This document shows positions 1 through 8,595 of a DNA stretch of 61,569 nucleotides, piece by piece; the first letter of the stretch is position 1, and the number at the start of each line of letters is the position of its first letter. This DNA is from an uncultured Flavobacteriaceae bacterium. GTDB taxonomy: Bacteria; Bacteroidota; Bacteroidia; Flavobacteriales; Flavobacteriaceae. Location of the stretch: assembly GCA_905479475.1 (NCBI GenBank), contig CAJQMT010000034.1:1-61569 (forward strand). The letters run 5' to 3'. Both the position numbers and the translations under genes were made by a program. The notes under the pieces are model-generated. The model worked only from the letters and a program-made list of their open reading frames with translations, ran no database searches and was not told the DNA's origin.

Positions 1-343
1 AATAGGATTAAGGTCAATAATCGCAATTTTTGTAAATGTTTCATAGTATTTAAAATTTAGTGTTTCTATTCTTATTTCATGTTTTTTCGGGGGTTTTTAA
101 TTATTATTTGTCATTTTATAAACGTTCATCAATAACTTGCTTTGTTAAAACAAAACAAGCATGCAAACATTTATGAATATACTAAGTAGGGCAAATCTTA
201 AATTTTAGAAATATTTTTCTTTTTCATGTTTTAAGAATCATAACACTGTAACAATTTGATACAAGGTTACTTAATTTTTATTCTTTCTCAAAGAAAAAAC
301 AAAACTTTAACATTTGTTAATAATGTGTTTTGTGCATCTGCAT
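1..343. other. Gene-free AT-rich stretch at window edge
   Basis: I see no credible coding region on either strand. In the minus direction this is the sequence just beyond the first attC-like palindrome, so it would be the start of a further cassette or the flank of the array. The first codons after the palindrome give only a very short frame. No second palindrome is visible before the window edge, so what this DNA belongs to cannot be decided here. Confidence 0.5.
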
Positions 344-344
344 T

Positions 345-546
345 TTTGCTAACGGTTTTGTATAAGATTAGTGTGGGAGGTAGACAATGATTATATTGTC
401 AGCCGAGCCACAAGCTTATACTTATTTTGTGTTTTTATCTTGTCGACCTAAAAATACTCAAATAAGTAAAAGCGATACAATAAAGAAAGACAAAACTTTG
501 GGCTAAACCCTAAAACCCCACATTAATTTTATACGATGTTAGCAAA
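345..546 (-). repeat. attC-like imperfect palindrome, copy A
   Basis: The outer arms TTTGCTAAC (345-353) and GTTAGCAAA (538-546) are exact complements. Inside them GTATAAGATTAGTGTGGG (360-377) pairs with the arm at 516-534 (minus strand GTATAAAATTAATGTGGG), with unequal spacers GGTTTT and ATC between outer and inner arms. About 138 nt of central sequence follow, including the smaller palindrome GACAAT-N6-ATTGTC at 383-400. Outer boxes, unequal spacer, inner boxes and a variable centre are the layout of an integron attC site. At ~200 bp it is longer than the usual 57-141 bp. The FkbM gene stop codon (529-531) lies inside it. Confidence 0.75.
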
Positions 547-1380
547 TGTTTTTGTTGTGAATATGTAATTAAATCTATTGCTATTAATTTCGGATTTAGA
601 AAGGTTGCCGTTATCGTCAATAAAATATTTACTATAATTAAGGTCGTTTAATAAAGTGTGAATTTTTCTTGTATTAGTATTTGGTTCTTCCTCATTAAGT
701 ATTTCAATAAGTATTGTTGGTTTGTATCTTATTAATGTGGCTCGCATACCCTTTAATGCTGAATACTCAAAACCTTCAATATCAATTTTAATTAAATCAA
801 TATGGCTAAGATATTTGTTTTGTAAATATGAATCTATGGAGACTATTTTGACTTGTTCCTTTGACGAGTTTTCTATATTCTTTGTAGAAACCATCCCTAA
901 ATTATTTTCTCGTTCATCATAGTATAAATTGATGTTACCATTTTTTTCTCCTATTGCAAGTTTCTCTGTTTGCACATTTTGAAGATTATTTATGGTAATG
1001 TTATCCATCAGAGATTTATAATTTTTAGAAAATGGTTCAAAGGAAATTATATTGCCTTTTTTGCCTATTAGTCTAGATGCATTAAGCGTATATAATCCGA
1101 AATTTGCACCTAAATCAATGAATGTACTATCCTTTTTTAAAAACAGCTGAATTGTTTTTAATTCGGGTTTCTCATATTCTCCTAAGAAATAAATATTTTG
1201 TTGTATCCAATCCTCAATGTGCAATATGAGTTGTAATTGATTATATTTTATTTCCATAGTTATTCCTTTGAATAGATTCAAGGGTTTAAAAATTCTTTTG
1301 TAAATTCCGAAAAAACTGCTGTTTTTTAGGATGTCTTTTTTAAATAAAAATCTAAAAATTATTGCTATAATTATTCTCAT
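529..1380 (-). CDS. FkbM-family SAM-dependent methyltransferase
   Basis: Methyltransferase of the FkbM family (283 aa), which usually O-methylates sugars or secondary metabolites. The SAM-binding motif FIDLGANFGLYTLNASR is near residue 90, and the family motif IDLIKIDIEGFEYSALKG lies in the C-terminal half. The ATG is only about 10 nt past the outer box of attC-like copy B, and the last four codons run into copy A, so the gene fills its cassette almost exactly. No independent promoter is visible. The substrate is unknown. Gene and flanking palindromes look like one mobile unit. Confidence 0.85.
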   Translation of the reverse strand: MRIIIAIIFRFLFKKDILKNSSFFGIYKRIFKPLNLFKGITMEIKYNQLQLILHIEDWIQQNIYFLGEYEKPELKTIQLFLKKDSTFIDLGANFGLYTLNASRLIGKKGNIISFEPFSKNYKSLMDNITINNLQNVQTEKLAIGEKNGNINLYYDERENNLGMVSTKNIENSSKEQVKIVSIDSYLQNKYLSHIDLIKIDIEGFEYSALKGMRATLIRYKPTILIEILNEEEPNTNTRKIHTLLNDLNYSKYFIDDNGNLSKSEINSNRFNYIFTTKTFANIV

Positions 1381-1387
1381 ATTAATG

Positions 1388-1590
1388 TTTGCTAACGGTT
1401 TTGTATAAGATTAGTGTGGGAGGTAGACAATGATTAAATTGTCAGCCGAGCCACAAGCTTATACTTATTTAGTGTTTTTTCTTTGTCGAACTAAAAATAA
1501 TTAAATAAGAATAAGCGACACAATAAAGAAACCAAAATTTTGGGCTAAACCATAAAAACCCACATTAATTTTATACGGTGTTGTAAAACG
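1388..1590 (-). repeat. attC-like imperfect palindrome, copy B
   Basis: Second copy of the ~200-bp element, in the same orientation as copy A. TTTGCTAAC (1388-1396) is followed by the same GGTTTTGTATAAGATTAGTGTGGG segment. The far side has CCCACATTAATTTTATACGGT (about 1559-1579) and then GTTGTAAAACG (1580-1590). Here the two outer boxes are not complementary to each other. Instead the TTTGCTAAC side pairs with GTTAGCAAA of copy A, and GTTGTAAAAC pairs with GTTTTACAAC at 2159-2168. That is expected for an integrated integron cassette, where each cassette carries its two half-sites at its two ends. Confidence 0.75.
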
Positions 1591-1598
1591 TTTTTTAT

Positions 1599-2144
1599 TT
1601 ATTCAATTCGGATTAATTGCTTTTCCACAGATTTTGAGTTTCCGTATTTTTCGTTGAACTTCTTAACCGTATTTTCATAATTGTCAGTTAGGTCAACTTG
1701 AATTTTATTTCCATTTTTTTCTGCGTCCGATACTGCTCCGACAACACCAGTATTTCCAACATCATTTTTATTGATATTCCAGTTAAAAGTTAAATCTCCG
1801 ATATAATATATTTTGTTAGGTTCTAAATCTACAGTTAAATAATTGTCAGGAATATTTTTTCGATATTCATTGTATTGAAGTAGAGAGATAAAATGTTTCC
1901 CTTTTGGTAATTTCATAAATACATATCCGTCTTTTTCAACCCAAATGGCATTTTTCCCCCAGAGTCTTTCATCCCAGAGAAAATTCCATTTTGTATTTAT
2001 ATTTTCTCCATTATTTTTTATAAACGCCCGAGCAATTATGATGGCTTCATCATTCTCGATTTCTGTAGTTTTTAGTTGTCCGCTTGCACAACCAATTAGC
2101 AATCCTAAAACAGGAATTATTAAATATTTTAATCTTGTTTTCAT
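1599..2144 (-). CDS. Small secreted lipoprotein, cassette-borne
   Basis: Predicted lipoprotein of 181 aa. The N-terminus is basic then hydrophobic and ends in a lipobox (LLIGC, about residues 15-19), followed by ASGQ. The rest is a globular domain with no family I recognise; a DUF2846-like carrier is possible. I chose the ATG at 2144. A TTG four codons upstream is in frame but lies beside the cassette half-site. The gene sits between copy B and a matching half-site at 2159-2168, so it is the cassette nearest to the recombinase remnant. Function is unknown. Confidence 0.7.
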   Translation of the reverse strand: MKTRLKYLIIPVLGLLIGCASGQLKTTEIENDEAIIIARAFIKNNGENINTKWNFLWDERLWGKNAIWVEKDGYVFMKLPKGKHFISLLQYNEYRKNIPDNYLTVDLEPNKIYYIGDLTFNWNINKNDVGNTGVVGAVSDAEKNGNKIQVDLTDNYENTVKKFNEKYGNSKSVEKQLIRIE

Positions 2145-2158
2145 TTTTTTTGTCAAAT

Positions 2159-2168
2159 GTTTTACAAC
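2159..2168 (-). repeat. Half-site (GTTTTACAAC) at the 5' end of the lipoprotein cassette
   Basis: GTTTTACAAC is the exact complement of GTTGTAAAAC at 1580-1589, at the other end of the lipoprotein gene. It marks the junction of the first cassette with the presumed attachment site beside the recombinase remnant. The adjoining sequence 2169-2205 would be the attI-equivalent, but I see no clear internal repeats there. Confidence 0.6.
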
Positions 2169-2209
2169 TTGTTACTAAACTTCAGTTGTGTTTATTTTTA
2201 CTTTCTATT

Positions 2210-2690
2210 TCATTTTTTAAGCCGCTTTAAATCAGTGCTTTTACCTTTTAAAAAGGTATCTAAAGAACTTTTTATTTTTGCAAGAGATTTACTGCTAACA
2301 TGTGTGTAAATCTCTGTTGTTTTTGAACTTCCATCACCCAATAATTGTTGAATATACCGCAAGTCTAAACCTTGCTCCAACAAGTGTGTTGCAAAAGAAT
2401 GTCTCAGCATATTTGCTGTAATCACCCTCTGAATATTCGCTTTTTTAGCTGCATTTGATAGAACTCTGCCAACACTGGTAGGACTGTATTTGTTTCTACA
2501 AACACCTTCAATTAACCAATATAATTGGGCTTGTATTCATTGAGGTAAACTCCTAACATTTTTTTCAAATGACTAGATAAAACGGTAGTTCTGTCTTTTT
2601 TACCTTTTCCTCCTCTAACAAATATAAGATTTTTGTCAAATACGATATCCTCTTTCCTCAGAGAAAGGAGCTCTCCTTTTCTTTGCTAAA
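2210..2690 (-). pseudogene. Decayed tyrosine recombinase (integrase) C-terminal half
   Basis: The last 71 codons (2210-2425) are intact and give a tyrosine-recombinase C-terminus with [14 protein letters not shown] and the nucleophile motif TTEIYTHVS. Upstream the match continues in another frame through RGGKGKKDRTTVLSSHL, the catalytic-lysine strand, with a frameshift near 2521 and disruption near 2660-2690 where the LRRGELL patch with the first catalytic arginine should be. The N-terminal DNA-binding domain is absent; only ~80 bp separate the remnant from the neighbouring gene. The usual HxLRH reads NMLRH. It is transcribed in the same direction as the two cassettes, unlike most class 1 integrons. 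Probably inactive. Confidence 0.8.
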
Positions 2691-2772
2691 AGAATATAAC
2701 GCACATATACTTAGTTTATTCTTAAAGCTGTCTAACAATTTAATTACACCTCTTGAACAAGCACTACCCCAC

Positions 2773-5007
2773 TCAATTTCGAATTCTTACCTTGATCGAT
2801 TTGCTCGCAGGGGTATTACTTTTTCTGGCTGTTTGGGATATTGGAATCAAAGGATTACATTCGGGGAAATAGGCAGCAACACATCCTTGAGGAATGTCAT
2901 AAGGAACAATGGTGAACTCCTTAACTTCTCTCCTTATGTGGAGGTACTCATTGTATATTGTCACTGTCGAATCCAAATTCAAACCTAAGTGTTTGATGTC
3001 CATAGAATTCATCAACACCACTTTTCGAATCCCATAAATCCCACGATAACGATCATCCATACCGTAAATGGTTGTATTGAATTGATCGTGACTTCGAATG
3101 GTCATCATTAACAATTCGTCTTTTTCGAGTTGATGATTTGAGAGTGCATTGGTCGTAAATCGTGCTTTTCCAATGTCATTGGTAAAAACACCTTCTCTCG
3201 GACCATTTGGCAACTCAAAAATCTTTTCGTTTTTCAATTTTTCATTAAACGACTCAAATCCTTTGATTGATTTTGAAATCAAGTCACGAATGCGATCGTA
3301 ATTGTCAATCAAACTTGTCCAGTCCACAATCTTATTTCCCACAGTTTTCGCAGCGATCTGTGCAATTATATGCGGTTCACTCAATAAAAATTTAGATCTA
3401 GGCTCCATATTTCCTCGAGTACTATGCACAATTCCCATGGAATTTTCAACCGTTAATTTTTGTTCACCCGACGCTTCTACAATTTTATCCGTCCGCCCCA
3501 AACAAGGCAAAATCAAACCTATTTCCCCATGATGCAGATGGGAACGATTTAATTTCGTCGATACGTGGACTGTCATCTGACAATTCTCCATGGCATCTTT
3601 TGTCAATGAGGTATCAGGTGCCGCTGCTAAAAAATTTCCACCCATTGATACAAACACTTTTCCTTGCTGAGCATGCATTAATTTGATTGCTGCTACAACA
3701 TCTACTCCTTCTTTCGTTGGAGGCTTGAAATGAAAGGTATTGGCCAAGGTGTCTAAGAATTCTTGACTCGGTTTTTCATGAATCCCCATCGTCCGGTCAC
3801 CTTGCACATTGCTATGTCCTCGAACGGGACAAGTCCCTGCACCGGGCTTTCCAATACTCCCCTTTAACAGCAGTAAATTGACAACTTCTTGAATGGCATC
3901 CACGCCGTTTACATGCTGTGTAAGACCCATAGCCCAACATGCTATTATCTTTTTACGAGACACTAATAACTGAACAAAATCTTCAATCTCGGAATCCTGC
4001 AATCCCGTTCTAGCAATCAATTCCTTACTATTTGTTTTATCAAGTTCTTTTTGAAACTCTTGATAGCCTTCCGTCTTTTCTTCGATAAAAGCGCCATCCA
4101 AAATATCAGGTTCGACTTCAGACAACTCTAGTAAACGCTTTAGAACAACTTTTAACAAAGAAACATCTTCATTGATTTTTATTTGCAAATAGAGATCTGC
4201 AATGTCAACACCCTTCCCTAGAACACCACTCACTTTTTGAGGGTTGTTAAAATGAAGCAATCCCGCCTCTTTCAAAGGATTTATGACCACTACTTTCGCT
4301 CCATTTGCTTTCGCTTTTTCAAGAGCAGATAGCATTCGAGGATGATTTGTTCCTGGATTCTGACCAAAAATTAAAATGAGTTCTGACTTGTAAAAATCTT
4401 CAAGGTTTACAGATCCTTTGCCAATACCTAGAGTATGATTCAATGCTACACCGCTCGACTCATGACACATGTTTGAACAATCTGGCAAATTATTGGTTCC
4501 AAAAATTCGAACAAACAATTGATACAAGAATGCGGCCTCGTTACTTGTTCTACCCGAGGTGTAAAAAATGGCTTCGTCTGGAGTTGGCAGTGATTTTAAT
4601 TGCGATGCAACCATGTTAAATGCCTCTTCCCAAGGGATTGGTTTGTAATGCGTTTCCCCTTTTCGAACAAGCATCGGCTGTGTGAGTCGTCCTTGCAAAC
4701 CTAACCAATAGTCCGTTTGTTTTTTGAGACTGCTGAGGGCGTACTTCGAGAAAAATTCGGCATCGCAATTGGCATTCATCGCTTCCTCCGCAATGGCCTT
4801 GGCGCCGTTTTCACAAAACTCCCCTAATTTAGAACGATGGTTTGGATCGGGCCATGCGCAACCGGGACAATCTGTCCCTCCTTTCTGATTCAAGTTTTTT
4901 AGCAATTCAAATACTTTGAAAGGTGAACCAATCCGTCTGGTCATTTTCAAAGCATGAAAAATACCCTTAGCTCCTGCCGCGCTTTCAGCTTGCTTGGTCA
5001 ATTTCAT
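2773..5007 (-). CDS. FdhF/YdeP-family molybdopterin oxidoreductase
   Basis: Cytoplasmic molybdopterin enzyme of the formate-dehydrogenase-alpha superfamily, closest to YdeP-type proteins (about 744 aa here, YdeP about 760). Near the N-terminus CPGCAWPDPNHRSKLGEFC matches the YdeP pattern. Later segments TSGRTSNEAAFLYQ, LILIFGQNPGTNHPRML and GTCPVRGHSNVQGDRTMG are cofactor-binding regions. The physiological substrate of YdeP proteins is not established; some are linked to acid resistance. I preferred the ATG at 5007 over one 23 codons upstream because a TATCTTTG box at 5034-5041 would start the RNA between them. No partner electron-transfer gene adjoins. Confidence 0.85.
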   Translation of the reverse strand: MKLTKQAESAAGAKGIFHALKMTRRIGSPFKVFELLKNLNQKGGTDCPGCAWPDPNHRSKLGEFCENGAKAIAEEAMNANCDAEFFSKYALSSLKKQTDYWLGLQGRLTQPMLVRKGETHYKPIPWEEAFNMVASQLKSLPTPDEAIFYTSGRTSNEAAFLYQLFVRIFGTNNLPDCSNMCHESSGVALNHTLGIGKGSVNLEDFYKSELILIFGQNPGTNHPRMLSALEKAKANGAKVVVINPLKEAGLLHFNNPQKVSGVLGKGVDIADLYLQIKINEDVSLLKVVLKRLLELSEVEPDILDGAFIEEKTEGYQEFQKELDKTNSKELIARTGLQDSEIEDFVQLLVSRKKIIACWAMGLTQHVNGVDAIQEVVNLLLLKGSIGKPGAGTCPVRGHSNVQGDRTMGIHEKPSQEFLDTLANTFHFKPPTKEGVDVVAAIKLMHAQQGKVFVSMGGNFLAAAPDTSLTKDAMENCQMTVHVSTKLNRSHLHHGEIGLILPCLGRTDKIVEASGEQKLTVENSMGIVHSTRGNMEPRSKFLLSEPHIIAQIAAKTVGNKIVDWTSLIDNYDRIRDLISKSIKGFESFNEKLKNEKIFELPNGPREGVFTNDIGKARFTTNALSNHQLEKDELLMMTIRSHDQFNTTIYGMDDRYRGIYGIRKVVLMNSMDIKHLGLNLDSTVTIYNEYLHIRREVKEFTIVPYDIPQGCVAAYFPECNPLIPISQTARKSNTPASKSIKVRIRN

Positions 5008-5033
5008 AAATGGTAGGATCAAATGATGAACCT

Positions 5034-5041
5034 CAAAGATA
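5034..5041 (-). promoter_or_regulatory. TAnnTTTG -7 box for the YdeP-like gene
   Basis: Minus strand TATCTTTG, about 27 nt before the ATG at 5007. No good -33 element is found at normal spacing, so confidence is modest. Its position favours the shorter start of the gene. Confidence 0.4.
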
Positions 5042-5284
5042 GTGCATGAGAATGTAAATACATGTAAAAGAGTCAAATTCTATAAAAAAATGAAACCCCA
5101 AGAATAAGAATTTTTATCGATTAAGAGGATACAAGCACAGGTTTATGAATAGTTTCAAAATCTTAAAAAATATCTATATTTCTGGGATTTTCATATTTTA
5201 ACCCTAAAAATATTATGTATTTTAAACGGGGCTATCTCAATGATTTTCTTAATTTTGTTTTGTTAATTTTTTAAGTCAAAAGAT

Positions 5285-6688
5285 ATGAGTAAGTATGATG
5301 TAGCTGTGATTGGATCTGGACCCGGTGGATATGTAGCAGCCATTCGCTGTGCGCAATTGGGATTAAAAACTGTAATCATAGAAAAATATGCCACTTTAGG
5401 AGGTACCTGTTTGAACGTGGGTTGTATCCCTTCCAAAGCCTTATTAGACTCATCTCATCACTACTACGATGCCACAAAACATTTTGAAACACATGGTATT
5501 GGTGTCTCTGGATTGACGTTAGATTTTGAAAAAATGATTGCGCGAAAAGCAGAGGTTGTTAATCAAACTTCAGGAGGAATCAACTATTTGATGGACAAAA
5601 ACAATATTGACTTGTTCGAAGGTACAGGTACATTCTTTGACACAACTCACATCAATATTTCGAAGTCAGATGGTTCCGTGGAAAAAATTGAAGCCGCAAA
5701 AACAATTATTGCAACAGGATCAAAACCTGGATCATTGCCATTTATTAAGCTTGATAAAAAACGCATTATTACTTCTACAGAAGCTTTGAGCTTAAAAGAG
5801 GTGCCAAAACATTTGATCATCATCGGTGGTGGTGTTATTGGACTAGAGTTAGGTCAAGTTTATGCTCGTTTGGGAGCACAAGTTTCTGTCATCGAGTACA
5901 TGCCTAAAATAATTCCTGGAATGGACAACATGCTTTCAAAAGAATTGCAAAAATCATTGAAAAAACAAGGACTGAAATTTTACACCAGTCATAAAGTAAC
6001 TTCCGTAACCAAAACAGGCGATGAAGTTGTCGTAAGGGCCGATGATAAAAAAGGGAAGTCTGTAGAATTCAAAGGAGATTATTCCTTGGTATCTGTGGGA
6101 AGACGTCCGTATACAGAAGGTCTAGGCTTGAACGCGATTGGTATCAAAGTCACAGAAAGTGGACAAATTGAAACCAACGAGCATTTACAAACAAATATTT
6201 CAAATATTTTTGCAATCGGTGATGTGGTAAAGGGAGCAATGTTAGCCCATAAAGCTGAAGAAGAAGGCACACTTGTTGCAGAAGTTATAGCAGGAGAAAA
6301 ACCTCATATCAATTACAATCTTATACCAGGAGTAGTCTATACTTGGCCGGAAGTTGCAGCTGTTGGGAAAACAGAAGAACAATTAAAAGAAAAAGGAATT
6401 GCATACAAGTCTGGTAGCTTCTCTATGCGGGCACTTGGAAGAGCCCGTGCAAGTATGAACACTGATGGACAGGTAAAAGTATTAGCAGACGCTACTACTG
6501 ATGAAATATTAGGAGTTCATATAATTGGAGCACGAGCTGCAGACATGATTTCCGAAGCTGTAGTAGCTATGGAGTTTAGAGCTTCTGCTGAGGATGTTTC
6601 TCGAATGTCACATGCACATCCAACCTATACGGAAGCAATCAAAGAGGCGTGTTTGGCAGCTACTGCAGATCGAGCGCTGCATGTTTGA
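5285..6688 (+). CDS. lpdA: Dihydrolipoyl dehydrogenase (E3)
   Basis: FAD-dependent enzyme that reoxidises the dihydrolipoyl groups of the 2-oxoacid dehydrogenase complexes and the glycine cleavage system, passing electrons to NAD+. It has 467 aa, the normal length. The N-terminal FAD motif is VIGSGPGGYVAA, the redox-active disulfide is GGTCLNVGCIPSK (Cys42 and Cys47), the NAD domain has IIGGGVIGLELG, and the C-terminal catalytic histidine lies in HAHPTYTEAIKEA. It stands alone here, not next to E1/E2 genes, and is divergent from the molybdoenzyme gene. Confidence 0.97.
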   Translation: MSKYDVAVIGSGPGGYVAAIRCAQLGLKTVIIEKYATLGGTCLNVGCIPSKALLDSSHHYYDATKHFETHGIGVSGLTLDFEKMIARKAEVVNQTSGGINYLMDKNNIDLFEGTGTFFDTTHINISKSDGSVEKIEAAKTIIATGSKPGSLPFIKLDKKRIITSTEALSLKEVPKHLIIIGGGVIGLELGQVYARLGAQVSVIEYMPKIIPGMDNMLSKELQKSLKKQGLKFYTSHKVTSVTKTGDEVVVRADDKKGKSVEFKGDYSLVSVGRRPYTEGLGLNAIGIKVTESGQIETNEHLQTNISNIFAIGDVVKGAMLAHKAEEEGTLVAEVIAGEKPHINYNLIPGVVYTWPEVAAVGKTEEQLKEKGIAYKSGSFSMRALGRARASMNTDGQVKVLADATTDEILGVHIIGARAADMISEAVVAMEFRASAEDVSRMSHAHPTYTEAIKEACLAATADRALHV

Positions 6689-6741
6689 TAAATTATCAAA
6701 AACCAGAAGTAATCCTATTACGGTTATAAATTTTAGTGCCC

Positions 6742-6969
6742 ATGGAAAAGCCAGTCCCTACCCCGAAAGCATGTCTGTTAATAAAAGACAAAGCGTATGC
6801 TTACTGTACTTGTAATAAATCTCTAGAACTGCCTTTTTGTGATGGAAACCACAAAAAACTGAAAGAAGATTTCAAACCGCTGCTCTTCAAAGTCCCAAAA
6901 AACATGAAAGCATTTTTATGCACTTGCGGAAACAGCAAAAATGCACCTTACTGCGACGGATCGCATTAA
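6742..6969 (+). CDS. CDGSH iron-sulfur domain protein
   Basis: Small protein of 75 aa with two tandem CDGSH-type motifs: CTCNKSLELPFCDGNH and, at the very C-terminus, CTCGNSKNAPYCDGSH. Each provides three cysteines and one histidine to bind a 2Fe-2S cluster, as in mitoNEET-like proteins; bacterial members have suggested electron-transfer or redox roles. I use the ATG at 6742; a GTG two codons upstream is also in frame. It lies 53 bp after lpdA in the same direction and may be co-transcribed. The reading frame ends right at the second motif, slightly shorter than usual. Confidence 0.85.
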   Translation: MEKPVPTPKACLLIKDKAYAYCTCNKSLELPFCDGNHKKLKEDFKPLLFKVPKNMKAFLCTCGNSKNAPYCDGSH

Positions 6970-7264
6970 AAAAAGGTGACATCACAATTGGAAAAATCGT
7001 CCCCTACCCCTAAAGAATTAAAATCCTCGCAATTGCTTTTTGCCACCTTTTCACAAATTTATTATTTCATACCAGAGAAACAGACCAAGACCTTTACTTC
7101 AATATTAAAAAACATTTTCCCTAAAAAACATCTTTCAATCACTATAACCAACAATCCGATAGTCTATTTACTCTATTTTATAGGTATGACAAATTTCTTT
7201 TTCATAAATTTAATTTGCTCTTGACAAATGTAGTAGAGAGTCTTGTAGATAAAAAATAAAAAGT
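6970..7264. other. Intergenic region after the CDGSH gene
   Basis: There is no convincing gene. An 82-codon frame starting with GTG at 6976 has a composition like translated AT-rich DNA. Its beginning, at 6990-7015, matches 20 of 26 bases at 6744-6769 near the start of the CDGSH gene, suggesting a partial local duplication or the remains of a second copy. Confidence 0.4.
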
Positions 7265-7286
7265 GTCTCAATACAGGAATTGAGAC
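7265..7286. terminator. Hairpin GTCTCAAT-N6-ATTGAGAC
   Basis: Perfect 8-bp inverted repeat between two convergent transcription units, with A-rich sequence on the left. It could terminate transcription from the CDGSH side. The same 7-mer recurs in the next hairpin. Confidence 0.5.
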
Positions 7287-7333
7287 TTATTTGCTAGACT
7301 ATCTGCTTTATTTCAGCAACTTATGACTAAAGA

Positions 7334-7364
7334 TGTCTCAAGTGATAAAACGTTTATTGAGACA
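7334..7364 (-). terminator. Hairpin TGTCTCAA...TTGAGACA after the AraC gene
   Basis: Inverted repeat TGTCTCAA/TTGAGACA extended by TAAA/TTTA with a 4-nt bulge. It begins about 15 nt beyond the stop codon of the AraC-type regulator on the minus strand. A terminator for that gene is the simplest reading. Confidence 0.5.
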
Positions 7365-7378
7365 AAAGTTAGCCAAAA

Positions 7379-8494
7379 TTACTCTGTTGAAAGATAATCA
7401 GAAGGTGTTTGGCGCGTCACTTTTTTAAACACTCTGTAAAAAGAGGCTCTGCTATTAAAACCAGACTCCAATCCTATTCCTTCCATTGTTAATTTTTTGG
7501 AATTGTGCGTCAACTTCTTTTTTGCCTCCTCTACTCTTAGCTCGTTTATCATAGTCAAGAAGGATTTATTGAGCTTGGTATTGATAACCATTGACAAGGT
7601 GCGGTGATTGCAATTGAGTTCTTTCGCCAAATCAAAAATGGTGATAGCAGGATTTAAATACAACTTTTCTTCTCTAAGTTTCTCATATATCTCATCCATT
7701 GCTAATTTGGGATTTTCATGAATTTCTGATGTAGGTACTGCCTTTTTAAGAAGTTTCATATCTATCAAATAAGATTGATAACTTTTTTTATCAAACAATG
7801 CCTTTTGTTCCAATGTAAAGAACAAAAGAATGCTAAATGCAATCATTGCTTTCGAAGGGAATACAAGAAATTGAATCTGAGAAGTTGGAAGCACGAACAA
7901 AAAAATCATGAAAACCAAATTCAACATCCACACAAACGAGACAAATTTAAAAGCAAAATCATTCCTTGTTCGACTTCTGGTAGAAAACACATTTTTCAAG
8001 ACTTTTCTAACCTTACGAACTTGAATCCATAAGAACGAAAAGTAAAGCTGCTGTAGTCCTACACGCCAACAATAAAAAAGAAACATTTGTTCTGGGAAAT
8101 TCATTTCACTCTGCAGATCGGCAATGTATTTTTGTTTGGCTACTTGCGGAAGATTCAAATAGGAATATCCTTGAAACAACACATATAACAAAACAAATGA
8201 GCTCAGCAAAAACAATGGATTCAAAATTGTAATCTTTTTCCCAGATATCAAATTGATATAATAATAGATTACAGGAGCAAGAAAAAGACTGGCACCTTGG
8301 CTTATAAAAAAAAGTGCGTTTAGACGCCCGTTCAGAACACCGGATAGAACCAAGCTATTCCCCAATAAGATGACTCCTAAAAGTAGTAGCAACAATGCCA
8401 ATAATTTGTTTAGCAAATTTTGATTGCTGTGCTTGTAGATAAACCATGAGAAAAGTACAGTTTGGAAAGCACCGATTGTGTTGATATAGATCAT
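7379..8494 (-). CDS. Membrane-anchored AraC-family transcriptional regulator
   Basis: Regulator of 371 aa. The first ~240 residues form several hydrophobic segments (about seven membrane helices), and the C-terminal ~100 residues are a double helix-turn-helix AraC domain, with ITIFDLAKELNCNHRTLSMVIN and the terminal signature FNSRASFYRVFKKVTRQTPSDYL. This arrangement is common in Bacteroidota and suggests sensing at the inner membrane. It lies 101 bp downstream of argH in the same direction, but nothing ties it to arginine. Target genes are unknown. Confidence 0.88.
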   Translation of the reverse strand: MIYINTIGAFQTVLFSWFIYKHSNQNLLNKLLALLLLLLGVILLGNSLVLSGVLNGRLNALFFISQGASLFLAPVIYYYINLISGKKITILNPLFLLSSFVLLYVLFQGYSYLNLPQVAKQKYIADLQSEMNFPEQMFLFYCWRVGLQQLYFSFLWIQVRKVRKVLKNVFSTRSRTRNDFAFKFVSFVWMLNLVFMIFLFVLPTSQIQFLVFPSKAMIAFSILLFFTLEQKALFDKKSYQSYLIDMKLLKKAVPTSEIHENPKLAMDEIYEKLREEKLYLNPAITIFDLAKELNCNHRTLSMVINTKLNKSFLTMINELRVEEAKKKLTHNSKKLTMEGIGLESGFNSRASFYRVFKKVTRQTPSDYLSTE

Positions 8495-8595
8495 TTCAAT
8501 TCAGATTTAGGAAAACTTATGAATTTTTGAAATTAACCATATTTTATCAAAAAAATATGACCAGTTATACCAACAAACGTAACAGTTATTTATTT

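Noticed and set aside
345-1590. Insertion-sequence ends or transposon inverted repeats
   Set aside because: The two palindromes are direct copies in the same orientation with cassette-specific outer boxes, no transposase lies between them and no target duplication is evident; the integron reading explains the box pairing better.
6976-7224. 82-codon frame after the CDGSH gene
   Set aside because: GTG start, no recognisable domain, composition like translated AT-rich intergenic DNA, and its start overlaps a decayed repeat of the CDGSH gene start.
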